Positions 1-8,664 of a DNA stretch of 64,000 nucleotides are shown here, piece by piece. The first letter of the stretch is position 1. Each line of letters begins with the position of its first letter. The translations under genes were made by a program, and so were the position numbers. This stretch comes from Kribbella capetownensis (GTDB lineage: Bacteria > Actinomycetota > Actinomycetes > Propionibacteriales > Kribbellaceae), in contig NZ_SJKD01000001.1 in NCBI RefSeq assembly GCF_004331485.1, positions 1,116,001 through 1,180,000 on the forward strand. The letters run 5' to 3'. Under the pieces are notes generated by a model, which was given only the letters and a program-made list of their open reading frames with translations, ran no database searches and was not told the DNA's origin.

Positions 1-1
1 C

Positions 2-898
2 CTGTATGACTGGGCGACCGCCTGGCGCGGACTGCGCGGCGACCACGCGCTCGCGGACTACGGCGGCATCGACAACCTGCTCGAGTGCGTCAGCAGCTAC
101 GTCCACGAGGTCGCCAGCTTCAACGCCGCGAACGTGTGGTGTCTCCGTGTTGCTGCCGAGCTCGCCTCCCGCTCGGGCGACGACGACCGTGCCGAGTTGC
201 TGCGCAAGGAGGCCGACGAGCAGGCCGGACACGTCAACGAGTTGTACGTCGAGGGCGCCGGCTTCTTCCACGCCCGGCAGCCCGACGGAGCCATGGTCCC
301 GGTGCGGCACTGCTACGACTTCAACATCGTCGGTACGACGATGGCCGCCGACCTCTCCGAGACGCAGCGGGCCGAAATGGTCGAATTCTTCCAGCGCGAA
401 CTGCAGACACCGACCTGGATGCGGGCGCTCTCGCCGTACGACGCCGATGCGGCGTTCAGCCTGCGGCCGGATCACCAGTGGAACGGTGCCTATCCGGCTT
501 GGCCGGCCGACGCCGGGCGGGCGCTGTTCCAGCTGGGCCGGGCGGACGTCGTACTGGATTGGCTGCCTGGCTTGGCGAAGTCGGCCAACCAGGGTCCGAC
601 CGGTCAGGCGCACTTCGTCGAGGAGGCGGTCCCGGCCATGGCCGGTGGTGCCCGCAAGTCGCCGCCGCAGTTCCCGTACCTGATCGACTGGTCGTGCTCG
701 TCCTCCGGCTCCTGGGTCAGCCTGATCCTGGAGGGTGTCTTCGGTCTCGAGGTCGGCCTGGACGGAACAGTCACCGCGAACCCACAGGTCGCCGCCCTGG
801 ACCCGGACGCGCGCCTGACCGGCCTCCGCGTCGGCTCCAAGACGTACGACGTCACCGCCACCGGCGCCCACCCCTCCAACCCCCGTCTGCTGGGCTGA
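2..898 (+). CDS. C-terminal part of a six-hairpin glycosidase-like protein (5' end outside window)
   Basis: An open frame runs in from the left edge without a start and stops at 896-898, giving 298 visible residues. The visible part is rich in helix-forming segments and aromatic motifs (LYDWATAWRG near the edge, HQWNGAYPAWPADAGRALF, and a Gly/Ser-rich SCSSSGSWVSLILEGVFGLE near the end). This is typical of the C-terminal half of (alpha/alpha)6-barrel glycoside hydrolases followed by a small beta domain. The catalytic residues and any signal peptide cannot be judged because the N-terminus is missing. I infer a carbohydrate-active enzyme but cannot assign a GH family or substrate. It converges on the GntR gene, with a strong hairpin between them. 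Confidence 0.6.
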   Translation: MYDWATAWRGLRGDHALADYGGIDNLLECVSSYVHEVASFNAANVWCLRVAAELASRSGDDDRAELLRKEADEQAGHVNELYVEGAGFFHARQPDGAMVPVRHCYDFNIVGTTMAADLSETQRAEMVEFFQRELQTPTWMRALSPYDADAAFSLRPDHQWNGAYPAWPADAGRALFQLGRADVVLDWLPGLAKSANQGPTGQAHFVEEAVPAMAGGARKSPPQFPYLIDWSCSSSGSWVSLILEGVFGLEVGLDGTVTANPQVAALDPDARLTGLRVGSKTYDVTATGAHPSNPRLLG

Positions 899-910
899 CC
901 CACCGCTGTG

Positions 911-945
911 TGGGTTGGCCCATCGGAATCCGGTGGGCCAACCCA
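911..945. terminator. Bidirectional hairpin between convergent genes
   Basis: Positions 911-926 pair with 930-945 (16 bp with one G-T pair, loop AAT). The arm begins TGGGTTGGCCCA. The stem lies between the stops of the glycosidase-like gene and the convergent GntR gene. There is no T tract, as is usual for actinomycete terminators. Variants of the arm (GGGCTGACCCACC, GGGCTAACCCACC) flank it on both sides. Confidence 0.7.
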
Positions 946-990
946 CCCTCGGCTGGGCTAACCCACCAGACGGGAGCAAGGGGCAGGCGG

Positions 991-1659
991 TCAGCTGGGC
1001 GGCATCGCGATGGCTTCCAGGAGGGACTCCTGGGCGCCCTCGAGGTGACGGCGGAGTTCCTCGACGCATTCGTCGAGCTCGCCGCGTTCGAGCAGCCGGA
1101 CCAGCTTGCGGTGGGACGCGACCTGTTGGCGCGCGTCCTGCCGCAGCGCGTCCACCCGGGCCAGTGCGAGTCGCGCCTCGCCAGTGACCGAGTCGGCGGT
1201 CGCGATCAGCCGCTCGCTGCCGGTGAGCGCGACCAGACTGCGGTGGATCGCCAGGTGCGTCTCGGTCATCGCCTCCGGGTCGGCACCATCCTTGGCCGTG
1301 GCGGCAAACGTCCGCATCGCCTCGCGGACTCGCTCGCGCGCGGCCTCATCCGCATCGAACCAGGCCCGGATCCCGGCCGACTCCAGCACGAACCGGGCCC
1401 GGCAGATGTCCGCCACCGCGTCGGGGTGCAGGATCGCGACGCTGACGCCCTTGTTCGGCTCTCGGACCGCGAGTCCCTCGGTGACCAGCATGGTCATTGC
1501 CTCGCGAACGGTGCTCCGGGCAACACCGAGTGCCTCGGCCAGCGGTTGCTCGCGCAACGGCGTACCGGGCTCGAGGTCGCCGGCGAACAGGGCGGAGCGC
1601 AGGGCGTCGACCACCCGGTCCACTGTCGTCGAGCGATCCACCCGCAGCCGTTCGTACAT
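991..1659 (-). CDS. GntR-family transcriptional regulator, FCD (FadR-like) subfamily
   Basis: The 222-residue protein has an N-terminal winged helix (LREQPLAEALGVARSTVREAM, given in two overlapping parts: LREQPLAEALGV and ARSTVREAM) and an all-helical C-terminal FCD ligand domain. The FCD domain is built around R/H positions such as FVLESAGIRAWF and ETHLAIHRSL, which in this family often bind a metal and a carboxylate effector. I chose the ATG at 1659. An in-frame upstream start would add a poorly conserved 21-residue tail. No good Shine-Dalgarno is visible, so the mRNA may be leaderless. The target is unknown. The neighbour upstream is divergent, and the FCD-type palindrome at 4357-4375 is a candidate site, but no link is shown. 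Confidence 0.85.
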   Translation of the reverse strand: MYERLRVDRSTTVDRVVDALRSALFAGDLEPGTPLREQPLAEALGVARSTVREAMTMLVTEGLAVREPNKGVSVAILHPDAVADICRARFVLESAGIRAWFDADEAARERVREAMRTFAATAKDGADPEAMTETHLAIHRSLVALTGSERLIATADSVTGEARLALARVDALRQDARQQVASHRKLVRLLERGELDECVEELRRHLEGAQESLLEAIAMPPS

Positions 1660-1757
1660 AGGGAGATTCTCGTCCAGGCAGGGTCCGTTGTCGCGCCCGG
1701 CACCCCCCTGTGGATAACTCACGATGCGGAAAGGCCCCTTTCAGGCAGGATTTTCGG

Positions 1758-2870
1758 GTGGGTGACATCAAGGTCGTGCCGGTCATCGGCGGCGTCGTGG
1801 CGGCGCTGTTCCTGCCGCTGCTGATCGTGCTGGCCCTGGTCGTTGTCGGCCTGGCCGGGATGGATACAGCCGAGGCGCAGTGCGATCCGACCGGTCTGAC
1901 AGGCAAGGGCAACCGGCAGCAGGCGTTCAACTTCTTCGTCTCGGCCGGCTACAGCAAGGAGCAGGCGGCTGGGGTGGTCGGCAATCTGATCACTGAATCC
2001 AGCGTCGAGCCTGCGCTGCGGCAGGGCGACGTACCGGGCACGGTCACGCATCCGGCTGACATGGTCGACAGCCCGCTCGGGTGGGGCCTGGTGCAGTGGA
2101 CTCCTGCGGGGAAGCTGATCGAGCCGGCCCGCCAGGCGGGGGTCGCCGACGCGACGATCGAGTCGCTGGAGTTCCAGCTGGACTTTCTCAAGGATCAGCT
2201 CGACGGTGGCGGGCCGGTGCCGGAGAAGGTCGCCGGTGACAAGCTGAAGGTCGCCACGACCGTCGACGAGGCAACGTTTGCCTTCGGCTACCACTTTGAG
2301 CGCTTCGCCGATCGCGACGACCTGGCCGGTGCCAACTGGGCTCAGCGCAAGGCCGATGCCCGGACTGTCCTGGAGCGGTACGGCGATGGCGCCAGTGGTG
2401 GACAGTGCGATGGTGGAATCGTCGAGACCGCGCTGGCCCTTGCCTGGGACACCCCTGGCCACGGCCACGACCCGAAGCCGGCTTATGCAGCGGCCGAGGC
2501 GGCGTACAACGGCTCCAAGGGGTACGACGAGCTGACCGACTGCGGTGTCTTCGTGGCGACCGTGATGGTGATGAGTGGTGCCGACAAGGACTACGTACGC
2601 CGGCTCACCAGTAGCCAGCGGGCTTATGTGCGGGGATCACCGAAGTACGAGGTGTTCGAGGATCTGACCAACGAAGGGCAGTTGCGGCCGGGCGACATCT
2701 TCGTGCACGACGGGCACACGTTCATCTACACCGGCAACTACACGGGCGGCGACGGGAAGACGTACAACGCGGCGTCGGCCTCGCTGACCGAGCATGTGCC
2801 GGAGGCGTCGCGGGTGTACTTCTCCGACTCGCGCGGCCACTACACCGTCGCTCGGAGGTCAGATGACTGA
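1758..2870 (+). CDS. Membrane-anchored wall hydrolase: phage tail-tip lysozyme-like domain plus NlpC/CHAP-like domain
   Basis: The 370-residue product has an N-terminal membrane segment (about residues 8-34). A lysozyme-like domain of the phage tail-tip type follows (FNFFVSAGYSKEQAAGVVGN, with the candidate catalytic Glu80 in LITES). The C-terminal region looks like an NlpC/P60 or CHAP cysteine peptidase, with Cys262 (TDCGVFVATVM) and a downstream His (about 320, in FVHDGHTFIYTG). The role is probably cleavage of both glycan and peptide bonds of peptidoglycan outside the membrane. I chose GTG 1758 because AGGCAGGA lies about 7 nt upstream. A further GTG at 1710 is possible. The gene overlaps the next one by 8 nt, so the two are likely translated together. 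Confidence 0.75.
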   Translation: MGDIKVVPVIGGVVAALFLPLLIVLALVVVGLAGMDTAEAQCDPTGLTGKGNRQQAFNFFVSAGYSKEQAAGVVGNLITESSVEPALRQGDVPGTVTHPADMVDSPLGWGLVQWTPAGKLIEPARQAGVADATIESLEFQLDFLKDQLDGGGPVPEKVAGDKLKVATTVDEATFAFGYHFERFADRDDLAGANWAQRKADARTVLERYGDGASGGQCDGGIVETALALAWDTPGHGHDPKPAYAAAEAAYNGSKGYDELTDCGVFVATVMVMSGADKDYVRRLTSSQRAYVRGSPKYEVFEDLTNEGQLRPGDIFVHDGHTFIYTGNYTGGDGKTYNAASASLTEHVPEASRVYFSDSRGHYTVARRSDD

Positions 2871-3459
2871 GAAGTTGTGGATGGTCTTGGGTGTCATCGC
2901 GTTGCTGATCGGTGGCCTCGTGGCGTTTCGCGGGGACGGGGGGCACACGCTCACCATCACGTCGATCCCGAACGACCTCACCCTTACACTCGACGGCCGG
3001 CAGATCCCGGCGAACGGCGACGTTGCGGTGAAGGCGGGCCGGCATACGTTGACCGGTGAGCGGCCCGGGTTCGAGACGTACACCGAGACCGTCGAGGTCC
3101 ACGCGGATGCCAGCTACAAGATGTACCTGTTCGCCGACGACGCCGAGGGCCGTGCCTGGGAGACGGCACATCCTGACCAGGTGCTGGAGACGGAGTCCGA
3201 TGCCGGCCGCCGGTTCGACGAGCTCAATGGCCGGCTCGAGGCGAAGTACCCGCTGCTGCAGGAGCTGCCCTTGGTCGGCCGCGGCTTCACCATCGACCAG
3301 GGCGTCTCCCGGGCTCACCCGGGAGACCCCGAGTACCTCGCCTTCTACATCAGGCTGACCTATCCCGAAGGCCGGAAGAACGCCCACGACTGGCTCACCG
3401 GCCACGGGTACAACCCCGACGACCTCGAGCTCATCTACACGGTCATGCGGGGAGGATGA
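2863..3459 (+). CDS. Membrane-anchored PEGA-domain protein
   Basis: This 198-residue protein starts at ATG 2863 with a strong GGAGG 5 nt upstream, inside the end of the preceding hydrolase gene. Residues about 5-22 form one membrane segment. A PEGA beta-domain follows (about 28-90: LTITSIPNDLTLTLDGRQIP, then GRHTLTGERPGFETYTETV), a fold usually exposed on the outer surface and linked to surface-layer or wall proteins. The C-terminal 100 residues (LLQELPLVGRGFTIDQG, NAHDWLTGHGYNPDDLELIY) resemble nothing I can name. Tight coupling to the wall hydrolase suggests that the two act together at the envelope. Confidence 0.7.
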   Translation: MTEKLWMVLGVIALLIGGLVAFRGDGGHTLTITSIPNDLTLTLDGRQIPANGDVAVKAGRHTLTGERPGFETYTETVEVHADASYKMYLFADDAEGRAWETAHPDQVLETESDAGRRFDELNGRLEAKYPLLQELPLVGRGFTIDQGVSRAHPGDPEYLAFYIRLTYPEGRKNAHDWLTGHGYNPDDLELIYTVMRGG

Positions 3460-4315
3460 GCTCGCCGCCCGGAGTCGTGATGGAGTCCAGTGGGAAGTCG
3501 AGCGGGTTTGTCAGGCAGCGAGCGGACCCACCGGCCTTGTGGAACTCAGTGAAGTCGAGGACAACCACGCGCAGTCCGAGTCCAGCGAGTACGTCGTGCA
3601 GACGCGGGGAGCAGGCCGGCATGATGATCGTCTCGTTCACCACGATCGAGTTGCCGCTGAACGCGAACGCCTCGTCGTCGGTCAGCACGATCGGGTCCGG
3701 CACGAGGTCGAACAGCGCCGCCTGGCTCGCCGCGTCGAACGCCGCCGGGTAGACCATCGCGTGCGTGCTGTCGACCGGGCAGAACGGCAGGTCGAGGTGG
3801 TACATGCCCTCGTGCGCGATCCGCAGCCCGCGGACGCGGATGTTCCACTCGGTCGCCAGGTGCTTGAGGGCGCCTGCCTCGGTGCGCGGGCCGTAGCCGA
3901 CGACCAAGCTGTCGCCGAACACGAACGCGTCGCCGGACTCGAAGTGCGGCCCGACGCCGTCACTGCCGGGCCGGCCGAGTGCGAACCCGTGCCCGACGAA
4001 CCAGTCACCCGCGGTCAGCGACTCCTTGCGGCGCGGCTCGAACCGCATGTGGGAGAGCATCGCGCGGCCGTCCGCCGCCGCGAGGCCGAGGTTCATCGCG
4101 TAGACCATGTCCGGCGAGTCCGGCCGCTGCGGCAGCACCTCGACCTCGCCATCGGCGTCCACGATCGCCTGCCGTAGCGAGTCCCACTGCTTCAGAGCCA
4201 GCTCGGGATCCGGCTGGTCGTGCGTCGACATGTAGGGGTTGATCACGTAGTCGATCCGGAAGTGGTCCGGGCGGACCATCAGATACCGGCGACCCCACTC
4301 CAGCGACTGACCCAT
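3443..4315 (-). CDS. Dimethylarginine dimethylaminohydrolase (DDAH)-type guanidine hydrolase/amidinotransferase fold
   Basis: The 290-residue protein has the pentein fold signature: an N-terminal substrate strand (PDHFRIDYVINPYM), Glu127 in HFESGD, His173 in MYHLDLPFC and the nucleophile Cys267 in GGSARCLTNPLD. The His-Cys spacing and length match DDAH-like hydrolases, which cleave methylated arginines to citrulline plus dimethylamine. Other guanidine substrates, or an ornithine-forming activity, cannot be excluded. ATG 4315 is chosen because GGAGG sits 6 nt upstream. A GTG six bases earlier is too close to that site. The 3' end overlaps the convergent PEGA gene by 17 nt. Two palindromes lie immediately upstream and probably bind a regulator. 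Confidence 0.75.
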   Translation of the reverse strand: MGQSLEWGRRYLMVRPDHFRIDYVINPYMSTHDQPDPELALKQWDSLRQAIVDADGEVEVLPQRPDSPDMVYAMNLGLAAADGRAMLSHMRFEPRRKESLTAGDWFVGHGFALGRPGSDGVGPHFESGDAFVFGDSLVVGYGPRTEAGALKHLATEWNIRVRGLRIAHEGMYHLDLPFCPVDSTHAMVYPAAFDAASQAALFDLVPDPIVLTDDEAFAFSGNSIVVNETIIMPACSPRLHDVLAGLGLRVVVLDFTEFHKAGGSARCLTNPLDFPLDSITTPGGELILPA

Positions 4316-4338
4316 GAACACCCTCCGATGACTGGCGA

Positions 4339-4375
4339 GATCTGCTGTCAGATCCCCTGATTGTCCGACAATCAG
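4339..4375. promoter_or_regulatory. Two adjacent palindromes upstream of the DDAH-like gene
   Basis: Positions 4339-4354 read GATCTG-CTGT-CAGATC. Positions 4357-4375 read CTGATTGTCCGACAATCAG, a perfect 8+3+8 palindrome. The latter fits the TNGTNNNACNA pattern of FCD-type GntR operators. They lie 24-60 nt upstream of the DDAH-like start, in the divergent interval shared with the aminotransferase gene. Confidence 0.6.
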
Positions 4376-4504
4376 TCAGTGTGCAGCCAAGAATCGGTCC
4401 GCGCAACATGCGGGTTCGCGCGGTGTCGGGAGTGACTCAGCCGGGCCTCTTGGTGTGACCCAGCCAGGGTGGCCGGAGGGTGCGGTAAGGATTAACCTGC
4501 GGGC

Positions 4505-5584
4505 ATGACCCCTGACAACGAGGTTCGCTTCCGCGGGTGCCTGGACGATGTGGCGGCTTACAAGCCCGGTCGTCCGCCCGCGCGCTCCGACGGCCGGCCG
4601 ACGTACAAGTTGTCCAGCAACGAGAACCCGTACCCGCCGCTGCCCGGCGTCCTGGCCGCTGCCACCGAGGCTGCGGCGCAGATGAACCGCTACCCGGACA
4701 TGGGTGCGGTCGACCTGCTCGAGGCCCTGTCGGCACGGTTCGGCGTACCGGTGAGTGACCTCGCCGTCGGGACCGGATCCGTTGCGCTGCTCTACCACCT
4801 GCTGCAGGCCGCGGTTTCCGAGGGTGACGAGGTGATCTACGCCTGGCGCTCGTTCGAGGCGTACCCGATCGCGGTCCAGCTGACCGGCGCGACCTCGGTC
4901 CAGGTGCCGCTGACCGTCGACGCGCGGCACGACTTCAAGGCGATGGAAGCCGCGATCACCGAGCGGACCAAGGTCGTCCTGGTCTGTACGCCGAACAACC
5001 CGACCGGCCCGGTGGTCCGCGCGGACGAGTTGCTCGCGTTCCTGGACGTCGTACCGCGCGATGTCCTGGTCGTGCTGGACGAGGCGTACCGCGAGTTCGT
5101 CCGCGAGCCCGGGATCGTCGACGGTGTCGAGGTGTACCGGGAGCGGCCGAACGTCGTCGTACTGCGGACCTTCTCGAAGGCGTACGGGCTGGCCGGCTTC
5201 CGGGTTGGTTATGCGATCGGGCACCCCGAGGTGGTTGCGGCGATCCGGAAGTGTGCGTTGCCGTTCGGGGTCAGCCACGTAGCGCAGGCGGCCGCGATCG
5301 CCTCGCTTGCCGTCGAGGAGCAGTTGCTGGAGCGGGTCGAGGCGCTGGTTGATGAGCGGACCCGAGTCGTCGAGGAGCTGCGCGCCGCGGGCTGGGACGT
5401 GCCCGATTCGCAGACGAACTTCGTCTGGCTGGAGCTCGGCGAGGACACGGTCGCGTTCGCCGAGGCGGTGCAGGCCGAGGGGGTCTCGATCCGTCCGTTC
5501 GCCGGTCACGGCGCCCGGATCTCCATCGGCGAACGTGAAGCGAACAACCTCTTCCTCGCGGTCGCGCGCGACTGGCGCAAGTGA
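4505..5584 (+). CDS. Histidinol-phosphate / aromatic aminotransferase (class I/II, PLP)
   Basis: The 359-residue enzyme has the class I/II aminotransferase core of the HisC group: SSNENPYPP at 37-45, the PLP aspartate region [10 protein letters not shown] (about 189-198), Lys225 in [15 protein letters not shown] as Schiff-base lysine, and the C-terminal phosphate-recognition arginines (RISIGE). It transfers the amino group between glutamate and histidinol phosphate or an aromatic keto acid. No other his gene is nearby, so it may be the second HisC-like copy of actinomycetes, often assigned as an aromatic aminotransferase (Pat). The GTG of the following SDR gene overlaps its stop. Confidence 0.8.
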   Translation: MTPDNEVRFRGCLDDVAAYKPGRPPARSDGRPTYKLSSNENPYPPLPGVLAAATEAAAQMNRYPDMGAVDLLEALSARFGVPVSDLAVGTGSVALLYHLLQAAVSEGDEVIYAWRSFEAYPIAVQLTGATSVQVPLTVDARHDFKAMEAAITERTKVVLVCTPNNPTGPVVRADELLAFLDVVPRDVLVVLDEAYREFVREPGIVDGVEVYRERPNVVVLRTFSKAYGLAGFRVGYAIGHPEVVAAIRKCALPFGVSHVAQAAAIASLAVEEQLLERVEALVDERTRVVEELRAAGWDVPDSQTNFVWLELGEDTVAFAEAVQAEGVSIRPFAGHGARISIGEREANNLFLAVARDWRK

Positions 5585-6306
5585 GGTCGGCGGCCAGGTC
5601 GCTGATCTGGATCTCGGGCGCATCGGCCGGGATCGGGGCGGCTCTGGCCGCGGCCGTCCCGTACCCGGATGCGCGGGTGATCGACCTGTCCCGGCGCGGC
5701 GGAGGTACGGCGGAACACTTCAAGGCCGACCTCTCCGATCCGGCCGGCTGGGAGCGGGTCGAGAAGCACTTCGAGGCAGAGCTCACCGGGTACGACGGTG
5801 ATCGCGTCGTCTTCATCCACAACGCCGGGACCATTACGCCGATCGGTCCAGCCCACGCGGTCGACAGCGCCGCCTACACCAGTGCGGTGCTACTCAACTC
5901 CGTCGCACCGCAGGTCCTCGGTCGAGCCTTCCTGACCGCGACCGCCGGCCTGCGCTGCGAACGCCACCTCCTCATGCTGTCCTCCGGCGCCGCCAAGACG
6001 CCGTACGCCGGCTGGTCCTCCTACACCGCCGGCAAGGCGGCCGTCGAGCAATGGGTCCGCACGGTCGGCGCCGAGCAACCGGCCGACGGCTGCCGGGTCA
6101 TCGCGGTCGCCCCCGGCGTCGTCGACACCGACATGCAGTCCGAAATCCGCTCCACCGACTCGGAGTCCTTCCCATCGGTAGACCGCTTCCACACCCTCAA
6201 ACAGTCCGGCGCCCTGGCCACCCCCGAGTCCGCAGCCGCCGGCATCTGGTCCGTCCTCGCCCGCGACCTTCCCAACGGCTCCTGCGTAGACCTCAGACAC
6301 CTCTAG
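5581..6306 (+). CDS. Short-chain dehydrogenase/reductase (sepiapterin-reductase-like)
   Basis: The 241-residue Rossmann protein carries the cofactor loop GASAGIG (13-19), NAG at 81-83, and the catalytic Ser134/135, Tyr148 and Lys152 (SSYTAGK). The absence of an acidic residue right after the second strand (IDLSRRGG) suggests NADP(H). Its GTG overlaps the aminotransferase stop (GTGA), so the two form an operon and may act on the same amino or keto acid. The substrate is unknown. A pair of GC-rich hairpins follows the stop. Confidence 0.8.
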   Translation: MRSAARSLIWISGASAGIGAALAAAVPYPDARVIDLSRRGGGTAEHFKADLSDPAGWERVEKHFEAELTGYDGDRVVFIHNAGTITPIGPAHAVDSAAYTSAVLLNSVAPQVLGRAFLTATAGLRCERHLLMLSSGAAKTPYAGWSSYTAGKAAVEQWVRTVGAEQPADGCRVIAVAPGVVDTDMQSEIRSTDSESFPSVDRFHTLKQSGALATPESAAAGIWSVLARDLPNGSCVDLRHL

Positions 6307-6333
6307 ACACATCGGCGGATCGGGCATGCGAAA

Positions 6334-6363
6334 GCCCGGCCCGCGCTGGGACGGGGGCCGGGC
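6334..6363 (+). terminator. Hairpin after the SDR gene
   Basis: GCCCGGCCC (6334-6342) pairs with GGGCCGGGC (6355-6363) across a 12-nt loop, 27 nt after the SDR stop. No T tract follows. Confidence 0.65.
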
Positions 6364-6370
6364 GTGATGC

Positions 6371-6404
6371 GGCGCCGGGAGGAGTGAGGCTTGCTCCCGG
6401 CGCC
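6371..6404. terminator. Second hairpin between convergent genes
   Basis: GGCGCCGGGA (6371-6380) pairs perfectly with TCCCGGCGCC (6395-6404), with a 14-nt loop. It sits between the SDR gene and the convergent secreted-repeat gene and can serve both directions. Confidence 0.65.
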
Positions 6405-6477
6405 GCGGATGGTGCTACCGAATCAGTCACCCCACCGAGGTGGCTCTTTCGGGTCCAGCATCACTGACCAGGGAGGG

Positions 6478-7071
6478 TCAGTTGTTCTGCGTCGAGTCCT
6501 GCTCGCAGGTCTTCAGCGTGTCGATCGAGTTGCCGTCGTTGAACGCACCGAGAACGCCGGCCAGGTTGGTCAGCGGCACGTTGCCGCCGATACCCGTCGC
6601 GGACAGCTCGTTGTGGCACGCCTGGAACGGGCCGACGTTGTTGCGGCTGACCGACACCACGCCGTCGTCGCCCATCTTGTACCACTTGCGGTTGGCCTGC
6701 GCGTTGCCCTGCTCGCAGGTCTTGACAGCGGTGACCGAGTTGCCGTCGTTGAAGAAGCCCACGACGCCGGTGATGTCGCTGGCCGGCACGTTGCCGCCGA
6801 TACCGGTGCCGGAACCGAACAGGTGGCAGGCCTGGAAGGGGCCGACGTTGTTGTCGTCGATGGCCAGGAGGCCGCCGTCGCGCTTGACGCCGTACCAGCC
6901 GTGGTTGCCGCCGTAGGCCTTGCTGGCCAGCGACGCCGCGTCGGCCAGGCCGGTGTCCTGAGCCTTCTGCTGCGTGTCGTCGAGAACGTTCGCGCTCACA
7001 ACGGTAGCCAGGCCCAGCGTGGCGACGGTCGCCACTGCCGCGGCAGCGGCGATCTTGCGAGTTACCTGCAT
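6478..7071 (-). CDS. Secreted protein of two exact 70-residue repeats (unknown function)
   Basis: A 197-residue protein begins with a Sec-type signal peptide (MQVTRK, hydrophobic stretch, cleavage near VVSA-NV at about 27). The mature part holds two copies of one module with an exact period of 70 residues: NNVGPFQACH at 74 and 144, TGIGGNVP at 89 and 159, FNDGNS at 107 and 177, KTCEQ at 117 and 187. Each module has two cysteines (82/119 and 152/189), suggesting one disulfide per module. The size, secretion and small repeats recall chaplins and rodlins of aerial-hypha-forming actinomycetes, but I see no chaplin signature. I therefore do not assign a function. The ATG at 7071 has an AAAGGAAA element upstream. 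Confidence 0.7.
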   Translation of the reverse strand: MQVTRKIAAAAAVATVATLGLATVVSANVLDDTQQKAQDTGLADAASLASKAYGGNHGWYGVKRDGGLLAIDDNNVGPFQACHLFGSGTGIGGNVPASDITGVVGFFNDGNSVTAVKTCEQGNAQANRKWYKMGDDGVVSVSRNNVGPFQACHNELSATGIGGNVPLTNLAGVLGAFNDGNSIDTLKTCEQDSTQNN

Positions 7072-7557
7072 TATGCCAGGTTTCCTTTCGGGTTTGACGG
7101 ATTCGTCTTAGTGGTAACGACACCTGGCCGGGCCGGTTACAAACATTTTTGTCAGCTATTCCATCCGTGCTCGCCCTCATAGGCAGCGTGTGATGAGTTC
7201 CCTGACGGCGCAGCAAATCCGCTCTGACCAGGCAACTTGCCGCCGGCCGGGACTGTCGCCGAACCGATCGTCAGTTGATGGGGAATCGGCCGTAACCGAA
7301 CCCGGAGTACGTCGTTGAGTCAGCGCGGGTGACGGATGAAACCCGGTGAATCGGAAGATTGTTTTCGGTGGGCTCGGTGGTCGCCGAACGAGCAATACCA
7401 TGATGAATCGGAAATCGTTGAACCATTGCCGGAGTTTCGCGCCGTGTTTTTTCGGGGCAGGGTGCCGGCCGGCAACCATGGCCCGCTGCCGCGCGCATCG
7501 GCAGCGGTGGGAGACCCGGGTCCTCAAGGGCCCGGGTTCTTCCGTCTCTGGAAGCCG
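7072..7557. other. Intergenic interval of 486 bp between two minus-strand genes
   Basis: The interval holds the upstream region of the secreted-repeat gene, an A/T-richer stretch near 7141-7165 that may carry its promoter, and the terminator-like hairpin of the EamA gene at its right end. I find no convincing coding frame with a ribosome site on either strand. Confidence 0.5.
7513..7538 (-). terminator. Hairpin downstream of the EamA gene
   Basis: ACCCGGG (7514-7520) pairs with CCCGGGT (7531-7537). The loop can itself pair CCT with AGG. It lies 20 nt past the stop of the minus-strand transporter. Confidence 0.55.
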
Positions 7558-8499
7558 TCAGGTCCGCAGGCGCCGCTCGGCGGTGACCACGAGCGCGACG
7601 CCGATGATGATCACTGCGCCGCCGAGCAGGATCTGCCAGGTGATGTGCTCGTCGAGGATCAGCCAGCCGAGCAGTACGGCGACCGCCGGATTCACGTACG
7701 CGTAGGTGCCGATCAGCGAGATGGGCGCGTTCGCCAGCAGGTAGGAGTAGGCGGAGTACGCGAGCAGCGAGCCGAACACGATCAGGTAGCCGAGCGCGAG
7801 CCAGCCGGATCCGTCGATCCGGTCGAGGTGCAACCGGCCCGGCTCGCCGCGGACCACGCCGATCAGGACCATCGCCGTACCGCCGAAGACCATCTCGTAC
7901 AGAGCGGTCACCAGTGGATCGCGCGGCAGGCCGAGACGCGGGGCGAATCGCGAGCCGGTGGCCCAGCAGATCGTTCCGACCACCAGGACGGCGACGGACA
8001 GCGGTTTCGCGCTCGTGTTGCCACCCGACAACGCGAGCAGTGCCGCCCCGCCGAATCCGATCAGTACGCCGAGCCACGTCAAGCCGCGGGGACGCTCGCC
8101 GCCGCCGACGCGCAGCAGCATCAGCCAGAGCGGGATCGCGGCGACCAGCAGCGCCGCCAGGCCGGACGGTACGGTCTGCTCCGCGATCGCGACCGCACCG
8201 TTGCCGAAGGCAAGCAACAGGATGCCGACCGTGGCCGCGCCGAGCGCCTCCCGGCGGGTGATCTTCAGTCGCCGCCACCCCGACTTCAGGCTGAGCGCGG
8301 CGGCCAGCAGCAGCGCCGCGGTGAGGAACCGGGTCGCCATCCCGAGCATCGGCGGGATCTCCGCGTCCACGACCACCCGGATGCCCAGGTAGGTCGAACC
8401 CCAGACGACGTATACGACCGCGAGCGCGGTCCAGATCATCGCGCTCGAAGCGGGCCGGGCGCCGGCGTCAGGCAGCGCGGCCGGGGCGGAAGCCGCCAT
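7558..8499 (-). CDS. EamA/DMT-superfamily exporter (YedA/RhtA-like)
   Basis: The 313-residue inner-membrane protein has about ten hydrophobic segments arranged as two EamA repeats. The family motif VVWGSTYLGIR is in the first helix pair, and the second half ends with AYVNPAVAVLLGWLILDEHI. Members export amino acids, purines or other metabolites. The substrate here is unknown. ATG 8499 is used because GAGGAGGG lies about 8 nt upstream. An upstream GTG at 8535 would add twelve unlikely residues. It is transcribed alone, divergent from the phytase gene. Confidence 0.8.
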   Translation of the reverse strand: MAASAPAALPDAGARPASSAMIWTALAVVYVVWGSTYLGIRVVVDAEIPPMLGMATRFLTAALLLAAALSLKSGWRRLKITRREALGAATVGILLLAFGNGAVAIAEQTVPSGLAALLVAAIPLWLMLLRVGGGERPRGLTWLGVLIGFGGAALLALSGGNTSAKPLSVAVLVVGTICWATGSRFAPRLGLPRDPLVTALYEMVFGGTAMVLIGVVRGEPGRLHLDRIDGSGWLALGYLIVFGSLLAYSAYSYLLANAPISLIGTYAYVNPAVAVLLGWLILDEHITWQILLGGAVIIIGVALVVTAERRLRT

Positions 8500-8664
8500 C
8501 CGGGACCCTCCTCGGTTGTCAGGGGTGTCATACAAAGACGATGCTTACGCTAGGCGGGCGGGCCTCGCCGCGCAAGCCGGTTTCCAGTCAGCAATCCGCT
8601 GTTTCCCGCCAGTCCATCAGCGCCAGGCACTCTGCGCCGTACTGCCGATGGTGAGGAGAGTTGG

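Noticed and set aside
1708-1720. DnaA-box-like CTGTGGATAACTC, also near 17542 and a TTGTCCACA near 39733
   Set aside because: Single scattered boxes without a cluster, dnaA or dnaN neighbours, or an A/T-rich unwinding region. I do not call an origin.
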